Of a stretch of DNA of 17,842 nucleotides, positions 7,946 to 15,355 are shown piece by piece; the first letter of the stretch is position 1; every line of letters starts with the position of its first letter. The position numbers and the translations under genes are program-made. The stretch is from positions 1-17,842 of the forward strand of contig NZ_CALIBH010000279.1 of NCBI RefSeq assembly GCF_938045775.1, given 5' to 3'. The DNA comes from an uncultured Campylobacter sp. (GTDB taxonomy: Bacteria; Campylobacterota; Campylobacteria; Campylobacterales; Campylobacteraceae). The notes under the pieces are model-generated. The model saw nothing but the letters and a program-made list of their open reading frames with translations, searched no databases and was not told where the DNA came from.

Positions 7946-8484
7946 ACAAACCTCTTTAAAATTTCCAGATCAAGCCCCATCGCCGTGAATTTTGACCCAC
8001 GCGAGCTTTTGATATATTTTTCGTTAAAGCCTTCGATACTCATCGCACCCGCCTTGCCGCGCCAATCGCCGCTAGCGATATAGCTTTTTAAATCCGCTTC
8101 ATTAAATTCCGCAAATTCAAAGCTTGCGACGCTAAGTGCCGAAAGTTCTAGCGCCTTACTGCAAAAAATCATCGCAGTATAAACAGCGCAGCTAGCACCG
8201 CTTTGGGCTCGCAGCATCCTTAACGCGTCCGCTTCATCCCGCGCCTTGCCTAAAATCTCGCCGCCGGCAAGTACGGAGCTATCGGCAAATAGCACTCTAT
8301 CATAATTTTTATAAATTTTAAAAAACTGCGTTTTTTTGGCTACGGTAACGCGGTAAGCATAGGTGCGTGCATCATCCTTGCTAATGCCGCTTTCGTCGAA
8401 ATTAAAAGGAATTTGCGTAAATTCTACGCCGTTATCCTTTAGAATTTGCGCCCTAGTAGGCGAGCTGGAAGCTAAATAAATCAT
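7939..8484 (-). CDS. maf: Maf family nucleotide pyrophosphatase
   Basis: A Maf/Ham1-superfamily protein of 181 residues, thought to hydrolyse non-canonical or modified nucleoside triphosphates. The N-terminal signature is visible as IYLASSSPTRAQILKDNGVE. The central motif appears as FADSSVLAGGEILGKARDEADA. The C-terminal part has SIEGFNEKYIKSSRGS, close to the family's usual pattern. I use the ATG at 8484, where TGATG links it to the stop of the upstream gene. The 12 extra residues of the longer frame (MRLSRRDGGRVL) lie inside that gene and do not look like Maf. A house-cleaning or septum-related role is known for the family; the exact substrate cannot be read here. Confidence 0.93.
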   Translation of the reverse strand: MIYLASSSPTRAQILKDNGVEFTQIPFNFDESGISKDDARTYAYRVTVAKKTQFFKIYKNYDRVLFADSSVLAGGEILGKARDEADALRMLRAQSGASCAVYTAMIFCSKALELSALSVASFEFAEFNEADLKSYIASGDWRGKAGAMSIEGFNEKYIKSSRGSKFTAMGLDLEILKRFVW

Positions 8485-8993
8485 CAAAACTCGCCCACCG
8501 TCACGCCTAGATAAACGCAAATCAGCGTGACTACGATATTCAGCGGGATGAAATATTTAACGACGATGATTAAATGCTCATTCGCCTCAAGCTCATCTCC
8601 TGCATCCAAAGCTCGCTTCAAAGATGAAATTTTATAATGCATGTAGATAAAATTTAGTAGTATAAAGCCGGCGCCAGCCCATAGCGTGGCAATCGCACCT
8701 TTTACCATAGGATCTGAAAATTTAAAACTTCCGCCGTCCGCAAGAAAAAATCCACTTACGCAAACGATCACCAAAAATAGTGCAAAGAACTGCTCATAGC
8801 GTTTCATATATCGTAAAATTTCTGTAAATTTTACATCCTTCGCATCCGCTTGACTTTTACTGCTTAAATTCATAAAAATCCGCGCGATCAAAAATACGCA
8901 GATCTGCGCGCAGACCAAAAAAATCACGCTTAAAATGTGAATCAGCGGCAAAATTTGCGAGGCTTTGATGAAGCCGGTATCGATTTCGTTCAA
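8484..8993 (-). CDS. hypothetical four-helix membrane protein in the alaS-maf operon
   Basis: A 169-residue integral membrane protein with helices at about residues 13-40, 67-85, 97-118 and 141-163. It starts with TTG at 8993: the TTGA shares 4 bases with the alaS stop, and AAAAGG stands six bases before the TTG. The next in-frame Met is inside the protein, so TTG is the best start. It ends in TGATG coupled to maf. The layout loosely resembles small CopD-like or heme-membrane proteins, and His19 and His119 sit in or beside helices, but I would not assign a function. Its tight coupling to essential genes argues that it is expressed. Confidence 0.82.
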   Translation of the reverse strand: MNEIDTGFIKASQILPLIHILSVIFLVCAQICVFLIARIFMNLSSKSQADAKDVKFTEILRYMKRYEQFFALFLVIVCVSGFFLADGGSFKFSDPMVKGAIATLWAGAGFILLNFIYMHYKISSLKRALDAGDELEANEHLIIVVKYFIPLNIVVTLICVYLGVTVGEF

Positions 8994-11533
8994 ATTTTAC
9001 CTTTTGCGTAAGAGATCGCCTCTTTGATCGCTTCTTCGATTTTTAGCACGTCCCTGCCGCCTGCGGTCGCAAAATCATCGCGTCCGCCGCCGCCACCGCC
9101 TAAAATTTGCGCTGCTAGCTTAACCCACTCGCCAGCTTTGATCGGCGCGTTTTTAACGCCTGCCGCGATTGAAATTTTGCCGTCGGTGCCTACTTGCATC
9201 AGCATTATCGCCGCCTTTTCGTGGCTATTTTTAAACTCATCTATCATAGTTTTTATATCACCACTTTCGACTGAGGCTACGCAAAGTTTAGTATCACCGA
9301 CATTTAGAAAAGCCAGTGCATGAGAACTGCTTGCATGCTTGATCTGATCTTTTAGCGATCTGATCTCATCTTTTAATTTCTCAATAGCGCGGAGAGGCTC
9401 AATCCCTTTTAGCTCCGCAGAAATTTCAGCAAGCTTAGCGCGATTTTGAAGCGCCAAATTTAAAGCCGCGCGCGAACAAACCGCCTCGATACGCCTAACA
9501 CCCGCACTTACGCCGCTTTCTTTGACGATAAAAAACGGTCCTATCTCGCTTAAATTACGCACGTGAATTCCGCCGCAAAGCTCCTTACTAATCTCTCCGA
9601 AGCTCACAACGCGCACTTTTGAGCCGTATTTTTCGCCAAAAAGCGCGATTGCACCGCTGTTTTTAGCGTCATCTATATCCATAATCTCAGTTTTTGCCGC
9701 ACAGCCCTTGCAAACGGCGTTATTTACAAATTCCTCGATTTTAGCTAGCTCCTCGTCGCTAAGTGCCTTAGGATGCGAGAAGTCAAATCTTAAGCGGTCC
9801 GCTTCAACCAAGCTTCCTGCTTGAGCGATATGAGCCCCTAGCACCGCGCGAAGCGCCGCGTGCAAAAGATGCGTCGCGCTGTGATGACGTGCAATCTGCT
9901 CACGCTCCTCAGAAACCTTGAGTCCGACGATATCGCCGATTTTCAGGTTACGATTAAGGCGCAAGTGGGATAAATTTAGCCCATAAAATTTCTGCGTATC
10001 AAACACATCGGCTATGGACTCCACTTCGCCGCTATCGCCCGTCTGACCGCCGCTTTGTGCATAAAACGGAGTGATATCAAACATCGCCCAACCGATATCG
10101 CCGGCTTTGAGCTCATCCACTTCCGCAAAATCCTCGTTAAGTAGCGCTAAAACCTTGCTCGTGCGGCTAAGCTCTTCGTAACCGCTAAATTTATTCTCAC
10201 CAAATTTCTCTAGCAGCGCCTTAAAATCGCCACGGACGTTTTTATCGCCACTGCCCTTCCATGCGGCTTTAGCTATCTGCCTTTGCTCGCTCATAAGCGC
10301 GTCAAATTTAGCTTCATCCACGCGCAAATTTTTCTCGCGCAGCATATCAGCGGTCAGATCGAGCGGAAAGCCGTAGGTATCATATAACTTAAACGCGACC
10401 TCGCCGCTAAAAATTTCTTTAGTGCGCGCAAGCTCCTCGTTAAAAAGCTCGATGCCGTTTGCCAAGGTGGCGAAAAACCGCTCCTCTTCGAGTTTAATCT
10501 GCTCTTTTACGGCTTGCTTTTTCTCATTCAAATATGCATAATGCCCGCCCATCAGCTCGCATACTTTATCCATGAGACGATACATAAAGGGCTCTTTGAT
10601 GCCGAGCAGATAGCCGTGGCGAACGGCACGGCGTAGAATTCTACGCAAAACGTATCCCCTGCCCTCGCGATTAAAATTTGTTCCCTGCGCTAGCAAAAAC
10701 GTAACCGAGCGGATATGATCGGCGATGACGCGATAGCTCGCGCCGCTTTCATAAACGTAAGGTTTGCCGCAAAGCTTTGCAACCTCATCAATTAGCGGCA
10801 TAAAAAGCGAGCTGTCGTAGTTGCTAAATTTACCCTCTTTGATCGCCGTGACGCGCTCAAGCCCCATGCCCGTGTCGATGCTAGGCTTTGGAAGCGGGCT
10901 AAGCTTGCCGTCTTTGCTGCGCTCGTACTGCATGAAAACTAAATTCCAAATCTCTAAAAAGCGGTCGCCGTCGCCGCCCATATAATCCTCGGGCGAGTGA
11001 AAATGCTCCTCGCCCTGATCATAAAAAATTTCGCTGCACGGCCCGCACGGCCCGGTATCGCCCATCGCCCAAAAGTTATCGTGATCGCCGAAGCGATATA
11101 TGCGCTCCTGCGCTATGTAGCGCGCCCAGAACTCAAACGCCTCATCGTCCTTTTCGTGCACGGTAACGTAGAGTTTGTCTTTAGGAAGCTTTAAAATTTC
11201 AGTGATAAACTCCCACGCATAGGCGATTGCTTGCTCTTTAAAATACTCGCCGAAGCTGAAATTTCCAAGCATCTCAAAAAACGTATGATGGCGCGCGGTG
11301 TAGCCGACGTTGTCTAGGTCGTTGTGCTTGCCACCGGCGCGGATGCAGGTCTGACAGCTCGTGCGGATAGGCGGGATCGGGCGCGGAACGGCTCCTGTAA
11401 ATATACTTTTAAACGGCACCATGCCCGCGTTTGTAAAAAGTAAGCTGTCATCATCTGGCACCAACGGCGCGCTGGGGATGATCTGATGGCCCTTGCTTGC
11501 AAAGAAATTTAAATATTCGCTTCTAATATCCAT
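8990..11533 (-). CDS. alaS: alanine--tRNA ligase
   Basis: A complete 847-residue alanyl-tRNA synthetase, the usual length. It joins alanine to tRNA-Ala in the cytoplasm. The class II catalytic domain is at the N-terminus, with TNAGMVPFKSIF and RHHTFFEMLGNFSFGEYF at about residues 34-98 and DTGMGLERV at 220-228. The editing domain has the zinc-binding HHSATH (550-555) and CGGIH (653-657) motifs. The C-Ala domain contains the glycine run GGGGGGRDDFATAGG near residue 820. The ATG at 11533 has AGGAC about six bases upstream. It is the first gene of an operon with the four-helix membrane protein, maf and PBP1A. Confidence 0.98.
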   Translation of the reverse strand: MDIRSEYLNFFASKGHQIIPSAPLVPDDDSLLFTNAGMVPFKSIFTGAVPRPIPPIRTSCQTCIRAGGKHNDLDNVGYTARHHTFFEMLGNFSFGEYFKEQAIAYAWEFITEILKLPKDKLYVTVHEKDDEAFEFWARYIAQERIYRFGDHDNFWAMGDTGPCGPCSEIFYDQGEEHFHSPEDYMGGDGDRFLEIWNLVFMQYERSKDGKLSPLPKPSIDTGMGLERVTAIKEGKFSNYDSSLFMPLIDEVAKLCGKPYVYESGASYRVIADHIRSVTFLLAQGTNFNREGRGYVLRRILRRAVRHGYLLGIKEPFMYRLMDKVCELMGGHYAYLNEKKQAVKEQIKLEEERFFATLANGIELFNEELARTKEIFSGEVAFKLYDTYGFPLDLTADMLREKNLRVDEAKFDALMSEQRQIAKAAWKGSGDKNVRGDFKALLEKFGENKFSGYEELSRTSKVLALLNEDFAEVDELKAGDIGWAMFDITPFYAQSGGQTGDSGEVESIADVFDTQKFYGLNLSHLRLNRNLKIGDIVGLKVSEEREQIARHHSATHLLHAALRAVLGAHIAQAGSLVEADRLRFDFSHPKALSDEELAKIEEFVNNAVCKGCAAKTEIMDIDDAKNSGAIALFGEKYGSKVRVVSFGEISKELCGGIHVRNLSEIGPFFIVKESGVSAGVRRIEAVCSRAALNLALQNRAKLAEISAELKGIEPLRAIEKLKDEIRSLKDQIKHASSSHALAFLNVGDTKLCVASVESGDIKTMIDEFKNSHEKAAIMLMQVGTDGKISIAAGVKNAPIKAGEWVKLAAQILGGGGGGRDDFATAGGRDVLKIEEAIKEAISYAKGKI

Positions 11534-11593
11534 GATTTGTCCTATTTCAAGTTAAATTTTAAAGGCGCATTTTAGCTAAATTAGATTTTAAAA

Positions 11594-11599
11594 ATTATA
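11594..11599 (-). promoter_or_regulatory. -10 element of the alaS operon
   Basis: The minus strand reads TATAAT, a perfect consensus match, in the 121-base divergent gap. It predicts a start near 11587 and a leader of about 54 bases. The surrounding DNA is very AT-rich, so the match is less decisive than it would be elsewhere, but a promoter is required here. Confidence 0.5.
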
Positions 11600-11618
11600 A
11601 ATTTTAACCATTCTTAGT

Positions 11619-11624
11619 TATAAT
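11619..11624 (+). promoter_or_regulatory. -10 element of the oxidoreductase-hemH pair
   Basis: A perfect TATAAT on the plus strand (context TTAGTTATAATGG), predicting a start near 11631 and a leader of about 24 bases with AGGG before the ATG. It stands back to back with the alaS promoter; the two -10 boxes are 19 bases apart. Confidence 0.65.
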
Positions 11625-11654
11625 GGCGCGAAAGATTAAATTTAGGGCATGGCG

Positions 11655-12527
11655 ATGAAAAAAAAGATAGCGATCATAGGCATGGGCGAGCTTGGTCAAA
11701 AGCACTTCAGCGAGCTAAGAAGGAGCGATTATTTCGAGCTTGTAGCGCTTTATCATAAGGGCAGCAGTGAAAATTTCGGCCCGCGCTATCCGGTCTTTGA
11801 TAATCTAACCGATCTTTTTAATGTCGCTAAGCCCGACGCCGTAGTCATCACAGCTCCCCCGCCATCGCATAAAGAGCTGATTTTAAAATGCCTACCGTTT
11901 ACCAAAAATATCTTTGTAGAATCTCCGCTCGCACAAAGCCTAGCCGAAGCCAGAGAGATAAATTACGCAGTCACTACTAACGGCACGCGCCTAGCCGTAG
12001 GCTACTCCGACCGCTACAATCCAGTAATCGTATCCTTGCTACGCGAGCTTGCCAAGGGGGATAAAATTTTTTCAATGAGCTTTGTAAGCGGCTTTGCAAA
12101 CGATGATAGAGCAGATATCGTCGCCAATGCCCTTTTTAGAGATATCGATCTTGTGCGGCTGCTTTCTCACAGCGAGATCGCCTGCATAGAACTTAGCAAA
12201 AATATCTCTAAAGAGCGCACTCTAGCCGCATGCGCGACACTCCACACAAAAAGCGGCTGCTATTGCACGCTAATGCAGTCCAATCTCTATCCGATCAGAC
12301 GCCACGGTATCGAGATTTGCACCGATAGCGGCGTATATTTCGGCGATCTGGTCTCAATAACTCTTTTTAAAATTACGCCTGACGGGCGCGTAAATCTGCG
12401 CGTCGATCGCGATGACTTTTCGCTACGGCGTGAACACGAAGCGTTTTGCGAGATGTGCGACAGCAGCACAAACGCAGGTCTTGCAAGCGTTGAGGACGCG
12501 ATAAAAATCAGAGAAATCATCTCATGA
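11655..12527 (+). CDS. Gfo/Idh/MocA-family oxidoreductase-like protein
   Basis: A 290-residue protein with an N-terminal Rossmann fold for NAD(P): KKIAIIGMGELG carries GxGxxG at residues 9-14. The TAPPPSHKELILKCL stretch is typical of Gfo/Idh/MocA. At the usual EKP site, whose lysine contacts substrate and cofactor in the family, it reads ESP (residues 89-91). The usual glycine- and histidine-bearing active-site helix reads NALFRDIDLVRLL instead, without the His. So a classical dehydrogenase activity is doubtful. I start at the ATG at 11655, seven bases after AGGG; an ATG two codons earlier is too close to that site. It overlaps hemH by ATGA. C. jejuni appears to keep this neighbour of hemH (Cj0504c, from memory). 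Substrate unknown. Confidence 0.9.
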   Translation: MKKKIAIIGMGELGQKHFSELRRSDYFELVALYHKGSSENFGPRYPVFDNLTDLFNVAKPDAVVITAPPPSHKELILKCLPFTKNIFVESPLAQSLAEAREINYAVTTNGTRLAVGYSDRYNPVIVSLLRELAKGDKIFSMSFVSGFANDDRADIVANALFRDIDLVRLLSHSEIACIELSKNISKERTLAACATLHTKSGCYCTLMQSNLYPIRRHGIEICTDSGVYFGDLVSITLFKITPDGRVNLRVDRDDFSLRREHEAFCEMCDSSTNAGLASVEDAIKIREIIS

Positions 12528-13651
12528 AAAAAGCCCTAATTTTACTCAACATGGGCGGTCCGAACAATCTGAGCGAGGTTGAAGTTTTTTTAAAAAATAT
12601 GTTTAACGACCCCTTTATTTTGGGCGTTAAGAGCGATTTTTGGCGCAGCGTTTTAGCCGCGCTCATCGTAAGAAGTAGAGCGGCGGCGGCGCGTAGCAAC
12701 TACGAAAAACTGGGCGGACGCTCGCCGATATGCTCCATTACCGAAGCGCTTTGCGAGCGGGTAAATGAACTAGCGCGAGCCGAATTAAGCGCGGGATTAA
12801 AATTTAAAGGTGCGGCGGACGCAAGCGCCGCAGGTGAGCCGCCGCAAGAGGCACAGGCACAGGGCAAGCCACCGCAAGACATTTCATTGCAGAGCAAGCC
12901 GCCGCAGGACGTCGAGACACAGGGCGAGCCGTCGCAAAACGCGGCGCTGCAGGATGAAAAACCGATAGACGAGCTAATTTGCGATTATGCGATGAATTAC
13001 ACGCCGCCCTTTGCGGAGGATGTGTTTAAAAAATACGCGGATTTTGACGAGATAATTTTGATGCCTTTGTATCCGCACTTCTCAAAAACTACGGTGCAAT
13101 CGAGCCTGTGTTCTGCCGAAGCCGCACTTAAACGGCTCGGAATAAAAAATTATAAAATCATCGACATCTTCTACGACAGCGCCGCTTACAACGAAATTTT
13201 ATTAAATTTAATTGCAGCGTGCGTCGAGAAATTTAGCGCGGATGAAATTTCGCAAATTTCGCTTATATTTTCCGCGCATTCGCTGCCGGTAAAAATGGTC
13301 GCCGCGGGCGATCCATACGAGGCGCAGGTAAAGGCGCACGTGGAAATTTTAAAAGATCTGCTGGCTGCGCGCGGGATTAAATTTAAAGAGATTATATTGG
13401 CGTATCAATCGCGCCTGGGTCCCGTGAAGTGGTTGGAGCCCAATATCGCGAACGTCTTGCGGGATCTGCAGGGCAAAAAAGCGCTCATATTTCCGATCGC
13501 GTTTTGCGTGGATAACTCCGAGACCGATTTTGAGCTGGATATTTTTTATCGGGACCAGGCGCGCGAGCTGGGTTATGAATACTACGAAGTGTGCAAATGC
13601 CCGAACTACCGCGAGGATTTTGCAAAATTTATACTCGCGCAGGCACTGTAA
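12524..13651 (+). CDS. hemH: ferrochelatase with an internal repeat insertion
   Basis: Inserts ferrous iron into protoporphyrin IX, the last step of protoheme synthesis. Family landmarks are visible: LLNMGGPNNLSEVEVFLKNM at the N-terminus, LGGRSPI (63-69), PLYPHFSKTT, FSAHSLP with catalytic His252, YQSRLGPVKWLEP (294-306) and FCVDNSETDFEL with Glu333 and Glu337. The protein is 375 residues, whereas Campylobacter ferrochelatases are about 300-320. The excess is an insertion of roughly 45-55 residues between AELSAGLKFK and DELICDYAMNY, containing four 10-residue repeats. The catalytic residues are intact, so it should be functional. The ATG overlaps the stop of the oxidoreductase gene. Confidence 0.96.
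   Translation: MKKALILLNMGGPNNLSEVEVFLKNMFNDPFILGVKSDFWRSVLAALIVRSRAAAARSNYEKLGGRSPICSITEALCERVNELARAELSAGLKFKGAADASAAGEPPQEAQAQGKPPQDISLQSKPPQDVETQGEPSQNAALQDEKPIDELICDYAMNYTPPFAEDVFKKYADFDEIILMPLYPHFSKTTVQSSLCSAEAALKRLGIKNYKIIDIFYDSAAYNEILLNLIAACVEKFSADEISQISLIFSAHSLPVKMVAAGDPYEAQVKAHVEILKDLLAARGIKFKEIILAYQSRLGPVKWLEPNIANVLRDLQGKKALIFPIAFCVDNSETDFELDIFYRDQARELGYEYYEVCKCPNYREDFAKFILAQAL
12833..12952 (+). repeat. four-copy 30-bp tandem repeat inside hemH
   Basis: Four consecutive 30-base units at 12833-12862, 12863-12892, 12893-12922 and 12923-12952, in frame. They encode GEPPQEAQAQ, GKPPQDISLQ, SKPPQDVETQ and GEPSQNAALQ (residues 104-143). The pattern is Gly/Ser, Glu/Lys, Pro, Pro/Ser, Gln at the start of each unit and Gln at the end. 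The DNA units differ at several positions, so the array is not brand-new. The segment is Pro/Gln-rich and probably disordered. Confidence 0.92.
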
Positions 13652-13721
13652 ATTTAGAGATTAATTTAGCTTTTCTATTCGAGTTTTTATACTTTTGCGG
13701 AGTTCGCAGGCCAAATACAAT

Positions 13722-13736
13722 GCCGATAAAATCGGC
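13722..13736 (+). terminator. possible terminator after hemH
   Basis: A perfect 6-bp inverted repeat, GCCGAT and ATCGGC, with an AAA loop, about 70 bases after the hemH stop. On the plus strand it is followed by GAAATTTCATTTTT, so the T-run is delayed by several bases. It lies in the gap between the convergent hemH and ankyrin genes. The rest of the gap (13652-13778) shows no coding potential. Confidence 0.4.
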
Positions 13737-13778
13737 GAAATTTCATTTTTAAGCAATCGGGGAGAGCTTTAAATTTAA

Positions 13779-13958
13779 TTATTTCGCAGCTGGTTGCGTA
13801 GCCTTACTCTTTTGATCTTCCGCTTCTTTACTAAATAAATTTCTTTTATATTCTTTATAGTCGTTAGTTAGCCTCTCGACTTCCTCTTTAGATATATGGA
13901 AGTTGGGATTTTTTATATGCTTTCTATTTGCTGCAAATTCTATTTTATCAATTTTCTT
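13779..13958 (-). pseudogene. in-frame continuation of the ankyrin gene beyond a stop codon
   Basis: Directly after the TAA of the ankyrin gene (13959-13961) the same frame stays open for 59 codons to a second TAA at 13779-13781. The translation begins KKIDKIEFAANRKHIKNP, goes on through KEEVERLTNDYKEYKRNLF and ends KATQPAAK. It is protein-like: charged, helical, with a plausible C-terminus. It contains no ATG, GTG or TTG codon and no separate ribosome binding site, so it cannot easily be a gene of its own. It most likely was the C-terminal tail of the ankyrin protein before a nonsense change. Confidence 0.6.
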
Positions 13959-15119
13959 TTACCCTACCGCAAATAGTATATACTCTTTAATATTTTTAAA
14001 GGTAGCGTTCTTGTCAGAACAATGTTTTTGCAAAAATGCCGAGTCAAACATACTTCCCATTTTATAGTATCCTACGGCTATATCATACCTATATGCTTCA
14101 TAGCACTTATCATCATACATTCTTTTTAAAAATTCATCGTTTGGGATTCCGCCTATATCGTATTGCAAAAGTAGATCTATCATAGCTCCGGGCTCGGGCA
14201 CGTCTAACAGATCGCCATATACCGATTTATAAAGTCTAAACTCCTCTACCCCATACTCCTTGTTAGTATTTTTTATATTTTTATAGCCGGATATCTCCTC
14301 TAGTTTATTTGAAACATAGACCTCTCCCATGTTGAAAGTGGAGTAGGTATATGGTCTATAACCGCTCTCTAGCACCATTTTCATTATATCGTACATATTG
14401 TTTCTAACTAGGTGGCTGATAAAATAATACGGCTCGCCTCCGCCGCTAAAAAGAACCTCTTTCGTACGGTAATGTATAATCGGCGTAGCGTTTTCGTCAA
14501 AGCTTACAGAATCTATCCAGTTTTCGACATCCATAATGCCGTAGGTTTCCTGCACGATCTCTACTTCGTCAAACTTAACTCCGCTATCTAGCAAAAGCCT
14601 GACCGACTTAGTGGCGTTATTTTCCATAGCGTATGCCATAGGGGATAGCTCGTAATTGTCTTTCTTATGAGGATCGGCTCCCATCTCTATCAACTTTTTT
14701 GCTGTTTTTTCATCATCGTAAAAGCTAGCGTACATCAAAGGGGTAACGCCGAAATGAAGAGGGGTATCTGCGCTTATATTATTATCCTGCATAAATTTTA
14801 AAATTTTATCCGTATCTTTTGATTTTAAACTCCTGCGTAAAAGTTCCATCGTGGGGTTATCTCTAACCTCCTCTTCGTCTATATCCCAATATCTATAGCC
14901 AACTGCGTTTATCTCCTTTTGCGTTACGTATTTAGCTAGCTCGGAGTTAGGATCTACTTTGGTATTTGCAGTGACGGTATAGTGATGGGGGGTTGATTTA
15001 AATCTGCCGGTCTGAACTTTGAGCGCCAAGGCAAAAAGACCTATAAAAACAACTATATAAAATATACCTTTAAAAATGTTTTTTATGATTTTAAGCAAGG
15101 TCTTCAAAAAGGTCTTCAA
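13959..15119 (-). CDS. membrane-anchored ankyrin-repeat protein, probably truncated
   Basis: A 386-residue protein with one N-terminal membrane helix (about residues 16-36) and the rest soluble. Ankyrin-like repeats are visible at about residues 118-151 (TPLHFGVTPLMYASFYDD, then KKLIEMGADPHKKDN) and 158-183 (SPMAYAMENNATKSVRLLLDSG). A weaker unit may precede them near 90-118. The remainder (about 185-386) is not recognised. The start is TTG at 15119, with AAGGA six bases upstream. The first 24 coding bases are a 12-base direct repeat (TTGAAGACCTTT/G). The frame continues past the stop for 59 codons, so the C-terminus may have been lost by a nonsense mutation. Protein-protein contacts are usual for ankyrins; the partner is unknown. 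Confidence 0.8.
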   Translation of the reverse strand: MKTFLKTLLKIIKNIFKGIFYIVVFIGLFALALKVQTGRFKSTPHHYTVTANTKVDPNSELAKYVTQKEINAVGYRYWDIDEEEVRDNPTMELLRRSLKSKDTDKILKFMQDNNISADTPLHFGVTPLMYASFYDDEKTAKKLIEMGADPHKKDNYELSPMAYAMENNATKSVRLLLDSGVKFDEVEIVQETYGIMDVENWIDSVSFDENATPIIHYRTKEVLFSGGGEPYYFISHLVRNNMYDIMKMVLESGYRPYTYSTFNMGEVYVSNKLEEISGYKNIKNTNKEYGVEEFRLYKSVYGDLLDVPEPGAMIDLLLQYDIGGIPNDEFLKRMYDDKCYEAYRYDIAVGYYKMGSMFDSAFLQKHCSDKNATFKNIKEYILFAVG

Positions 15120-15218
15120 ATTTGATCCTTCAGCCTTAAAACACTAGCCTGTAAAGAGCTTTAGCTTTTTAGCAAAACCTAAAGCGACAACTCGTTTTAT
15201 CCCTCCGAAAGTGCCGCG

Positions 15219-15224
15219 ATTATA
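15219..15224 (-). promoter_or_regulatory. -10 element of the ankyrin gene
   Basis: The minus strand reads TATAAT (context GTTATATAATCG), a perfect match. It predicts a start near 15212 and a leader of about 93 bases. A 7-bp inverted repeat (GCTTTAG at 15158-15164, CTAAAGC at 15179-15185) lies within this leader. The rest of the 236-base gap up to the dehydrogenase gene shows nothing else. Confidence 0.55.
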
Positions 15225-15355
15225 TAACGATGAGGATTAACTTTCACTTATATCAAAAAATTTTATCTATTTTTGCGGCTTAGCATTATGTTTGAGATTC
15301 AAACCTAAAAAGCAAACTACACTGATAAAGTCTAAATTTAAACCTCGGCTAAATT

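Noticed and set aside
12700..12897. Minus-strand open frame across the hemH repeat
   Set aside because: It is the shadow of the in-frame GC-rich repeat and N-terminal region of hemH.
13681..13778. Small gene between hemH and the ankyrin remnant
   Set aside because: No frame with a start, ribosome binding site and protein-like composition could be found.
15158..15185. Seven-base inverted repeat in the ankyrin gene leader, considered as a riboswitch or attenuator
   Set aside because: The loop is 14 bases, there is no alternative pairing and no T-run in the right place; nothing matches a known riboswitch.
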